This document shows positions 1-5,474 of a stretch of DNA of 9,520 bases, piece by piece. The notes beneath the pieces are model-generated. The model was not told where the DNA came from and searched no databases. It saw only the letters and a program-made list of their open reading frames with translations. The DNA is from Spirochaetaceae bacterium. GTDB lineage: Bacteria; Spirochaetota; Spirochaetia; Treponematales; Breznakiellaceae. The DNA is taken from contig JAIRXO010000020.1 in the NCBI GenBank assembly GCA_031268255.1, positions 1 through 9,520 of the forward strand, in the 5' to 3' direction. Positions within the stretch are counted from its first letter, which is position 1. Every line of letters starts with the position of its first letter. Both the position numbers and the translations under genes were made by a program.

Positions 1-1824
1 GATGCGCTGATAAACGAAATAGATCAGCTTGGATATATGGACCTGGCCATTGTTTCCCTTGCCGGGACGGCCCGGTATATGCGGGAGGATACTACGGCGG
101 AACTGGGGGACCGGGACTATATCCAAAAGGCACTGGCCGGGGAGCCGGCGGTTTCAGACGTGTTAATAAGCCGGGTAACCAATGAGCCGGTGATGATGTT
201 CGCCGTTCCGATTAAATCCGGCGGAGAGGTGCGGCAGGCTTTAATCGGCAGAAAAAGCGGAACGTACCTTAACGAGATCACCAAAGATATAGGCATCGGC
301 TCCGGGGGCTACGCCTCCATCATCAACAAAAACGGCACGGTGATTGCCCACCCGAACATGGACTATGTGCTGCAGCAGTTTACCCCGGTAGAAGCGGCGA
401 AAACCGAACCGGCGCTCCGGGGGCTGGCCGATATGGTGGAAGCCATGCTGTCCGCCAAACCGGGGACCAGCTCTTATACGGCGGAAGGCAAGACAATGCT
501 GGCCGGTTATGCGCCGGTGCCCCAATACGGCTGGAGCCTGGCAGCCTCGGCGGAGCGGAATGAACTGATGCAGGGGGTCGCCATTTTACGGAACCTGATC
601 ATCATCTTTATGGCCGTTTTCATCGCCCTGGGAATTCTTATAGCCGTCTTTATCGGCCGCTCGATAGCCCGGCCCATTCTGAAACTGATTCCCCTTCTGG
701 ACGGCGTGTCCCGGGGAAACCTGACGGAACAGCTTACCGTCAAGTCAAAAGATGAAGTGGGGATCATGGCGGAAAAATACAACGCCTCCATCAGCGGCCT
801 GGCGGCCATGATGCTGTCCACCAAACAGGCGGCTATCAGGATTCAGGGCATGGCGGATAAATTGTACGAAACCATGCTCCAGACCTCCGAGGCGGTTACT
901 TTTATTTCCCGGAGCATCGAGTCGGTTAAGCAAAAAACCATCACCCAGGCCGCGTCGGTTACCGAAACCCACGCCACCATCGGCGAAATCAGGGGCCACA
1001 CGGAACGGCTCAATGACTCCATCGAAAACCAGAGCGCCGCGGTAGTGGAATCATCTTCGGCCATAGAAGAGATGGTGGCCAACATTAAATCCGTGGCGGA
1101 TATCCTCAATAAGAATTCAGAATCCATGGAAGAACTGCTCCAGGCTTCGGAAACCGGCAAGGATGGAATCAATCAGGTCAGCGCCATGCTGAAAACCCTG
1201 GAAGACGATTCCGACGGCCTTATCGAGGCCAGCGCCATGATCGAGAACATAGCCCAGCAGACCAACCTGTTGGCCATGAACGCCGCCATTGAAGCCGCCC
1301 ACGCGGGGGAAGCGGGCCGGGGCTTCGCGGTGGTGGCCGATGAAATCCGTAAGCTGGCGGAAAATTCCTCCACCCAGGGAAAATCCATTTCCACAGTGCT
1401 GAACAATCTGAAGGTTCAGATCAAGGAGGCCACCTCCCTGGCCAACGAGTCCCAGAACCGTTTTGGCCGGGTGTCGGAACTGCTGGACCAGGTGCAAAAC
1501 CAGGAGGTGGTGATCAAAAACGCCATGGACGAACAGGCTACCGGCAGCGGCCAGGTTCTTGAGGCCATGCACGAGATCAACACCATCACTACCCAGGTCC
1601 GGGACGGTTCCGCCGAAATGCTCCAGGCCAGCGCCGCCATCCTTGACGAGATGGACCACCTGGCGGGGGCCACCGAAGAAACCAACGCTGAGATAGACGG
1701 CATCTCCGGCAACACGGACCGGATTCATACAGCCCTCAAGGAACTCGACTCCATCACCAGCGAAACCAGGAACAGCATCTCCCACCTTTCCGCGGATGTG
1801 TCCCGGTTCCAGGTTCCCGGATAA
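1..1824 (+). CDS. Methyl-accepting chemotaxis protein, 5' end missing
   Basis: This is a transmembrane chemoreceptor that should sense a ligand outside the cytoplasmic membrane and control CheA through CheW. The frame is open from base 1, so the true start lies left of the window; the first ATG inside (37) is not the start. Numbering from that Met, residues 1-175 are the distal part of a Cache-type sensor (GDRDYIQKAL near 24, then an IINKNGTVIAHP stretch near 95). One membrane helix lies at about 184-207, a HAMP domain at about 208-255, and a long helical signalling domain runs to the end. The conserved hairpin tip is clear at 404-443, with IAQQTNLLAMNAAIEAAHAG then GRGFAVVADEIRKL. No NWxxF-like CheR/CheB tether ends the protein, which finishes FQVPG. 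Isoleucine is mostly ATC here, unlike the ATA-rich genes downstream. No chemotaxis genes are adjacent. Family assignment is firm; the ligand is unknown. Confidence 0.97.
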   Translation, partial: DALINEIDQLGYMDLAIVSLAGTARYMREDTTAELGDRDYIQKALAGEPAVSDVLISRVTNEPVMMFAVPIKSGGEVRQALIGRKSGTYLNEITKDIGIGSGGYASIINKNGTVIAHPNMDYVLQQFTPVEAAKTEPALRGLADMVEAMLSAKPGTSSYTAEGKTMLAGYAPVPQYGWSLAASAERNELMQGVAILRNLIIIFMAVFIALGILIAVFIGRSIARPILKLIPLLDGVSRGNLTEQLTVKSKDEVGIMAEKYNASISGLAAMMLSTKQAAIRIQGMADKLYETMLQTSEAVTFISRSIESVKQKTITQAASVTETHATIGEIRGHTERLNDSIENQSAAVVESSSAIEEMVANIKSVADILNKNSESMEELLQASETGKDGINQVSAMLKTLEDDSDGLIEASAMIENIAQQTNLLAMNAAIEAAHAGEAGRGFAVVADEIRKLAENSSTQGKSISTVLNNLKVQIKEATSLANESQNRFGRVSELLDQVQNQEVVIKNAMDEQATGSGQVLEAMHEINTITTQVRDGSAEMLQASAAILDEMDHLAGATEETNAEIDGISGNTDRIHTALKELDSITSETRNSISHLSADVSRFQVPG

Positions 1825-1877
1825 GTTTGATTCGCAGACGGAGTTCATACCCCGGATTCTTCACTGGAATATATACA

Positions 1878-1883
1878 TATAAT
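1878..1883 (+). promoter_or_regulatory. Perfect TATAAT -10 box upstream of the hairpin cluster
   Basis: TATAAT lies in an A+T-rich stretch 54 bases after the chemoreceptor stop codon. At 17-base spacing the -35 position reads GATTCT, a poor match, and there is no TG extension. If active, transcription would begin near 1890 and enter the hairpins. An A+T-rich tract can give TATAAT by chance, so this is weak evidence of a promoter. Confidence 0.3.
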
Positions 1884-1895
1884 AACCGCAAGGCA

Positions 1896-1910
1896 GACCG
1901 CTACGCGGTC
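1896..1910. repeat. Hairpin 1: 6-bp stem, TAC loop
   Basis: GACCGC at 1896-1901 is the exact reverse complement of GCGGTC at 1905-1910, with TAC between. It is the most G+C-rich of the four hairpins and is followed by AATATC rather than a T-run, so it is not a typical plus-strand intrinsic terminator. Confidence 0.8.
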
Positions 1911-1923
1911 AATATCGTGGGGG

Positions 1924-1965
1924 TGGCGGAGAAGCGTTTTTGCAAAGCAAAAACCTTCGTAGCCA
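1924..1965. repeat. Hairpin 2: long interrupted stem, AAA loop
   Basis: The core is GTTTTTGC (1936-1943), loop AAA, GCAAAAAC (1947-1954), a perfect 8-bp stem. It extends outward: with C1935 bulged, GAAG (1931-1934) pairs CTTC (1955-1958). Beyond a 3x3 internal loop (GGA/GTA), TGGC (1924-1927) pairs GCCA (1962-1965). This gives 16 base pairs in a shape more like a folded RNA than a simple terminator. No T-run follows on either strand. Confidence 0.7.
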
Positions 1966-2011
1966 GGGGGAGCCGCATAGAAGAAAGGTAAACACAGGGC
2001 GGCAATTTAAG

Positions 2012-2032
2012 GGAGTTTGCAAAGCAAACTCC
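2012..2032. repeat. Hairpin 3: perfect 9-bp stem, AAA loop
   Basis: GGAGTTTGC (2012-2020), loop AAA, GCAAACTCC (2024-2032) is a perfect palindrome. Its loop-proximal part, TTTGC-AAA-GCAAA, is identical to that of hairpin 2, which suggests a shared origin or constraint. It ends three bases before hairpin 4 begins. Confidence 0.8.
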
Positions 2033-2034
2033 AA

Positions 2035-2061
2035 AACCAAAAATACGAAGTATTTTTGGTT
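2035..2061 (-). terminator. Hairpin 4: perfect 12-bp stem, GAA loop; possible terminator
   Basis: The left arm 2035-2046 (AACCAAAAATAC) pairs perfectly with the right arm 2050-2061, around the loop GAA. On the minus strand it lies 12 bases past the stop of the lipoprotein gene and is followed by TTGGAG after a short T-run, so it could end that transcript. The stem is A+T-rich for an intrinsic terminator, and the T-run lies mostly inside the stem, so the terminator role is only plausible. The structure itself is certain. Confidence 0.5.
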
Positions 2062-2073
2062 AGTGCTCCCCCT

Positions 2074-3204
2074 TCAATGCCTTGAGTCCTCCATAACCAT
2101 GAAACCTGACGCGCCTACCAGGAGGCCGTCCTGTTCTTCCCAGAGGGCAATGAGCGTGGTTCCCAGGAGGGCAAAGCCTGTATACACATAGGACTCAGGC
2201 AGGGGGGGGAGCGAAAAATTCTCTGTGGCGGATGGGCCGGCACTCAGGCCGCGTCCGTCAGGGAGGGCCGCGTATGCCCTGTTTCCGTCCCAAAAGGCGG
2301 AGAGTTCCACGACGCTTGAGTTTTCCTCCGGCGTGTTGAGGGTAAAATAGCGGGGCATGGGCCAGAGGGGTGAGATTGCTTTTGCCACAAAAAAGGTATT
2401 TTCTTCAGAGAGGGCGGCAAGGCCGGCAAGGGCTCCGGCAAGGGGTTCCGGCGCTGTATCAAGGCCCAAAGGAAGGCCGGCGTTCCGAAAGGCACCAAGG
2501 CTGCTCGGTCCGGGCGCGGCGCTCAAATCAGGGACGGCGTAATAATTCCGCTCTCCCTGTTCGGTGTTTTTCTGTACGGCCCGGAAATACCACACATGGT
2601 CGCTGCCCAGTTCAAGCTCTTCCAGGTCCCAGCCGTCCTGGGGAGGGAAGGAAGCAAAGGCCGGGATTTCAGGGATTTCCAGGGCTGGGTATTCCCTGTT
2701 CAGGCTGAGGACTCTTGGGTCAGGCAGGGGGCCTCCGGGCGCGGCGGAAAAAAAATCATCCCGGTACAGGAGCGCGGCGGCCCTTTCCTTAAAGGGGAAC
2801 AGGGCGGCAATGCTGAAACCGGACCAGTAGTCCCTGTCCGTCAGGGCGTACAGGGCAAGAGCCTGTCCGGGCCTGGGCCGGAACACGAAAAACCCCAGCC
2901 GGTTCACCGCCAGCACCAGTTCCCCTTCCCCGGAGAGGAGGCCCGCGCCGTGGCGGGAAAGCGGCCAGGGAACATAGGGAGGGACAGAGGCGGCCAGGGG
3001 TCCATCAATGTGGAGCGCCCCGGTGTCGCCGAATTCAAACCAGAGCGGATTGGAAGCGGGAACAAGAATCAGGTCAGGTTCGTCAGTATCCCAGCGGCCC
3101 GGCGCATCGCCGGGCGCGGGGGCTTCCTGTTTCCCGCAGGAAACCGCCGCGGCAAGAACCAGCAGCACAAGGGCGCAAGACGGGCAGGCGTTTTTCAGAT
3201 TCAT
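2074..3204 (-). CDS. Predicted lipoprotein of unknown function, 376 aa
   Basis: I do not recognise a family. The N-terminus MNLKNACPSCALVLLVLAAAVSC is a lipoprotein signal peptide with the lipid-accepting cysteine at residue 23 (lipobox AVSC), followed by a polar, proline-rich tether. The mature part has no membrane segment and is rich in Pro, Gly, Leu and aromatic residues. Short strand-like blocks recur (LWFEFGDTGALHIDG, GELVLAVNRLGFFVF, DHVWYFRAV, GNRAYAALPDGRG), which could suit a beta-propeller-like extracytoplasmic domain; that is inference. The start is the only one that gives a signal peptide. GGAG lies one base before the ATG, too close for a good Shine-Dalgarno. It follows another lipoprotein gene by 31 bp and is probably co-transcribed. 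A run of eight C residues in its coding strand near codon 332 is a possible slippage site. Large frames on the opposite strand are shadows. Confidence 0.85.
   Translation of the reverse strand: MNLKNACPSCALVLLVLAAAVSCGKQEAPAPGDAPGRWDTDEPDLILVPASNPLWFEFGDTGALHIDGPLAASVPPYVPWPLSRHGAGLLSGEGELVLAVNRLGFFVFRPRPGQALALYALTDRDYWSGFSIAALFPFKERAAALLYRDDFFSAAPGGPLPDPRVLSLNREYPALEIPEIPAFASFPPQDGWDLEELELGSDHVWYFRAVQKNTEQGERNYYAVPDLSAAPGPSSLGAFRNAGLPLGLDTAPEPLAGALAGLAALSEENTFFVAKAISPLWPMPRYFTLNTPEENSSVVELSAFWDGNRAYAALPDGRGLSAGPSATENFSLPPLPESYVYTGFALLGTTLIALWEEQDGLLVGASGFMVMEDSRH
2202..2209. repeat. Mononucleotide G8 tract (C8 in the lipoprotein's coding strand)
   Basis: Eight consecutive G residues on the plus strand encode the LPPL region near codon 332 of the minus-strand lipoprotein. 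A one-base slip would replace the last roughly 44 residues. Homopolymer tracts of this kind support phase variation in some bacteria, including poly-G tracts upstream of T. pallidum tpr genes. At eight bases it is near the lower end of useful lengths. Confidence 0.6.
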
Positions 3205-3235
3205 ACTCCAGTGTATGCCATACCGTACTTATGCC

Positions 3236-3988
3236 TCAAGGCCGCCATATAAAGCCCGCCTGTGACACCTTGGCTGTCCCCTGGGGCGAAACAAAGGTAT
3301 CCACCCAGGGGGCGGCGCCAAGTTCCCACGGGTTGCTGCCAGGGGGGAGCACAAAGGGGTTTGAGGCCGCCCAGGGGCCGGCGGCGGGAGCGGGAACGCT
3401 TACGCTTCCTGTATAGGCCGATACAAGTCTGCGCCGGTCAAAACCCGATGCTATGGTTTTTACCGCGACGCCTGTCCAGTCAACAAGCCAGGGGTTTTCG
3501 CGGATTTCGGGGAGGAGCGGGGACGGCGCGCCCGAAAAAAGTTCCCTGAAACGGGGCCAGTCAAAACGGTCGGGGCTGCGGGTACTCCCCCAGCCGAAAC
3601 GGGCAAGTTCCCGGTAGAAAAAGGCGTCTACCCCTCCCTGCCAGCTCAGGACAACCCTGCCGCCTGAGATGTCAAAGGGCACTATGGCCCCGGCGGGCCT
3701 GAAAACGCCTTTTTCGCAGTCCGTGTCCGGCCAGAACGGCCAGGCAAGAACCGCACCGGTCCAGGTTTCGCCGCTTTCTATAACCGCGAGGATGATGCCG
3801 TTTCGCGCTTCCGCCTCGGCCCGGCGCCAGATGCCGCTGTTGTCTATCCATTCAATATGCCAGGAAGGAGGCCCGAGAAAGGCCCAGGTCTCAGGCAGGG
3901 GCGGCGCCTTTAGCGTATGGGAGCGGGGCATGAGCGGCCCTGAACAGGAAAACAGCGCCAGGAACATAATGAGGCTGGTATATTTCAT
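3236..3988 (-). CDS. Predicted lipoprotein of unknown function, 250 aa
   Basis: No family is recognised. The N-terminus MKYTSLIMFLALFSC is a very short signal peptide with lipobox LFSC and the lipidated cysteine at residue 15, so it should be membrane-anchored outside the cytoplasm. The mature protein has many Trp residues (WAFLGPPSWHIEWIDNSGIW, WPFWPDTD, FGWGSTRSPDRFDWPRF), a Pro/Ala/Gly-rich C-terminus and no membrane helix. It is the first gene of a two-lipoprotein minus-strand unit, so the products may work together at the envelope. The start ATG has no convincing Shine-Dalgarno: GTAGGT is adjacent, and a TATAGT box lies only four bases further upstream. The strand choice rests on the signal peptide; overlapping plus-strand frames lack any family features. 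Alternative identities cannot be judged without a search. Confidence 0.83.
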   Translation of the reverse strand: MKYTSLIMFLALFSCSGPLMPRSHTLKAPPLPETWAFLGPPSWHIEWIDNSGIWRRAEAEARNGIILAVIESGETWTGAVLAWPFWPDTDCEKGVFRPAGAIVPFDISGGRVVLSWQGGVDAFFYRELARFGWGSTRSPDRFDWPRFRELFSGAPSPLLPEIRENPWLVDWTGVAVKTIASGFDRRRLVSAYTGSVSVPAPAAGPWAASNPFVLPPGSNPWELGAAPWVDTFVSPQGTAKVSQAGFIWRP

Positions 3989-3992
3989 ACCT

Positions 3993-3998
3993 ACTATA
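3993..3998 (-). promoter_or_regulatory. Candidate -10 box for the two-lipoprotein operon
   Basis: Read on the minus strand, the sequence before the ATG is TTATAGTAGGT. TATAGT matches the -10 consensus at five of six positions and ends four bases before the ATG, which would give a transcript starting at or next to the start codon. A matching -35 box was not convincing. This is inference from position and consensus only. Confidence 0.35.
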
Positions 3999-4015
3999 AG
4001 GCCCCATGCTGAAGA

Positions 4016-4048
4016 TTGCTTTAATTATAAAAATACAGCATACTGTAT
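4016..4048 (+). promoter_or_regulatory. Candidate promoter with an overlapping 6+6 palindrome
   Basis: A possible -35 TTGCTT (4016-4021) is followed after 17 bases by CATACT (4039-4044), a fair -10. The palindrome ATACAG-CATA-CTGTAT (4033-4048) covers that -10 box and could be an operator for a dimeric regulator. The initiation point would fall within a few bases of the ATG at 4054. The 65-bp gap must also hold the promoter of the minus-strand lipoprotein genes, so one regulator could affect both directions. No experimental support is visible. Confidence 0.35.
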
Positions 4049-4053
4049 CCAAT

Positions 4054-5457
4054 ATGCCTGAAGCTCAAGACTATATCCGGCTTCATGCCCAGGCCCTCGC
4101 GGCCCGGCAGCAGTGGCTGGAAAAAACAGAACTGCCCCGCGTTAAGGAAGGGTTCCGCTCTTTCCATGCGTCGTTCGAAAACATCTACCTCTTGCTGCTC
4201 AAAAAGGGCATACTGCAGGAGGACCCCTACAAGCAGGAAACCAAGGTGGGCGAGCTGGAAATCCCCCCCGCCGGGGCGATGAACGAAGCTGCCAAAATCG
4301 ACGAGCTTTCCATACGGCTTTCAAACTATGATAATCAGATTGACTTCCTGGTCAACTTTTACCAGTTCTCTGTTGAATTTCTTACTCTTGAGCGTATCAA
4401 ACGCATAGCGGCCCTGGTAAAATACATTGACTGGATTCATTTTAACAGCGCCTCGCAGAGCCACACGACCAAGGCCTTCGCCGAACTTATCGGTTCGGTA
4501 AAGGGTAATGTGGATCAGATATCCGCAACCATCATAAGCGAATCCCTGGACGCGATCCAAAAAGCCTCTGTAAGCGTCATGATCATACTCAAGGAACTTG
4601 TTGATTTCCAGCGCGAATACATCAAGGGTCAGATACGGGAAAAAATAAGCGGCGCCCTGCCGTTTGCCCCTGACGCGGGCCTCACAAAAAAAAACGAAAT
4701 ACTTTCCCAAATCAAAAAAAATTATTCCGCCGTGGCGGGCCTTCCCTTTTCAACAGAAATAACCGAGGAACTGATAAACGAGGACTATACGCCCCAGGGA
4801 GAGGCGCTGCGGAAAACGATACTCAAAAGCCTCGCCCTGCCTGACGCAAAACCAAAGGTCCATAAACAGCAGATTTCATTTAAGACCTTTCTTATTGAAG
4901 GGCTGCATATTTTGGGCTCTGTTTCCCAGACCCTGGCCGACATAGTGGTAAAGATAGACGAGAACAACGCCACCATGGAAAGCATACGGAAGGGGTTCTG
5001 GGACAAGGTGCGCAAGGCGTTCCAGGAGATGATGCATAAGCCCCCTGAGCCGGTGATATACAGGCTCCAGTACCTTGACACGGCCAAGGGAACCAATGTC
5101 AGGGAGGACATAAATTATTACAGCCTCAAGACCGATCTCGAAAAAAAGATACGCACCACGGCGGCCCTGCACGCGAAGCCGGGAACGTCCCGCCTTGACG
5201 CTATGGGAGAAGATCAGGTTCTCGCCTACCTCGACCGGGGCGTTAAAGACATACAAAATACCCACAAGATACTTTCGGCGCTGGATGAATATTTTAAAAT
5301 CAGCGCGCCTCCTGAGGTACGGGACAAGATCAAGGGAATAAAGCCCGAACTTGCCGCCATAAAAAACGCCATAGTAAACGCGAATCAGAAGCGATATGAC
5401 TACAGCGCCCAAAAAGAAGAAACCGAACAGCTTAAAAAGCTCGGTGTTGATGTTTAA
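4054..5457 (+). CDS. Helical protein of unknown function, 467 aa
   Basis: I do not recognise the family. The protein has no signal peptide and no obvious membrane helix, and is dominated by charged amphipathic helices (for example QIDFLVNFYQFSVEFLTLER, LVDFQREYIKGQIREKI and a C-terminal QKEETEQLKKLGVDV). It is probably cytoplasmic with long helical-bundle or coiled-coil segments. Two starts are possible. ATG 4006 would add MLKIALIIKIQHTVSN and read through the candidate promoter and palindrome. ATG 4054 (MPEAQDYIRLHAQ) fits better with that regulatory region and is chosen here. Neither has a Shine-Dalgarno. Its stop overlaps the first possible start of the peptide-binding gene (TAATG), so the two are probably co-transcribed, but no shared function can be shown. 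Runs of C7 (4263-4269), A9 (4686-4694) and A8 (4714-4721) occur in the gene. Confidence 0.85.
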   Translation: MPEAQDYIRLHAQALAARQQWLEKTELPRVKEGFRSFHASFENIYLLLLKKGILQEDPYKQETKVGELEIPPAGAMNEAAKIDELSIRLSNYDNQIDFLVNFYQFSVEFLTLERIKRIAALVKYIDWIHFNSASQSHTTKAFAELIGSVKGNVDQISATIISESLDAIQKASVSVMIILKELVDFQREYIKGQIREKISGALPFAPDAGLTKKNEILSQIKKNYSAVAGLPFSTEITEELINEDYTPQGEALRKTILKSLALPDAKPKVHKQQISFKTFLIEGLHILGSVSQTLADIVVKIDENNATMESIRKGFWDKVRKAFQEMMHKPPEPVIYRLQYLDTAKGTNVREDINYYSLKTDLEKKIRTTAALHAKPGTSRLDAMGEDQVLAYLDRGVKDIQNTHKILSALDEYFKISAPPEVRDKIKGIKPELAAIKNAIVNANQKRYDYSAQKEETEQLKKLGVDV

Positions 5458-5461
5458 TGAC

Positions 5462-5467
5462 AAAGGA
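5462..5467 (+). promoter_or_regulatory. Shine-Dalgarno that decides the peptide-binding protein start
   Basis: AAAGGA is seven bases before the ATG at 5475. The upstream in-frame ATG at 5457 overlaps the preceding stop codon and has no such site. The downstream start also leaves a clean lipoprotein signal peptide. Confidence 0.6.
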
Positions 5468-5474
5468 TGCTTCC

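Larger units (their letters stand above)
1825..2073. other. Convergent intergenic region packed with hairpins
   Basis: This 249-bp gap separates the 3' ends of the chemoreceptor (plus strand) and a lipoprotein gene (minus strand). An 83-codon frame at 1940-2191 runs through the hairpins and into the lipoprotein gene, so I do not accept it as a gene. The left third (1868-1886) is A+T-rich and holds a perfect TATAAT. The rest holds four palindromic hairpins, listed separately. A 9-bp inverted repeat, AGGGGGAGC at 1965-1973 against GCTCCCCCT at 2065-2073, encloses the last two. Transcription termination for both flanking genes is expected here, but the amount of structure exceeds what two terminators need. 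It could be a small structured RNA, a degenerate repeat element or stacked terminators. Confidence 0.7.

Noticed and set aside
1117..1848. 243-codon minus-strand frame opposite the chemoreceptor
   Set aside because: It lies antisense to the conserved signalling domain and is Gly/His/Val-rich with no family features.
1878..2073. Retron, integron attC or MITE explanation for the hairpin cluster
   Set aside because: No reverse transcriptase or integrase gene is in the window, no attC core sites were recognised, and no terminal inverted repeats with target duplication flank the cluster.
1940..2191. 83-codon plus-strand open frame across the hairpin region
   Set aside because: It runs through three structures and into the oppositely oriented lipoprotein gene, has no ribosome-binding site and no recognisable protein features.
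2596..3252. 218-codon plus-strand open frame opposite the 376-residue lipoprotein
   Set aside because: It is a G+C-driven shadow with low-complexity Gly/Arg/Pro/Gln content. The minus-strand frame is longer and has a lipoprotein signal peptide.
3669..4061. 130-codon plus-strand frame opposite the 250-residue lipoprotein
   Set aside because: It overlaps the signal-peptide-coding end of the minus-strand gene and the divergent promoter, and shows no family features.
4686..4695. A9C run resembling a -1 ribosomal frameshift heptamer (A AAA AAC) in the helical protein gene
   Set aside because: The zero frame continues normally for over 250 codons. The -1 frame ends within about 60 codons in a Arg/Gly/Pro-rich tail, and I saw no stimulatory hairpin. 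Best explained by lysine codons.
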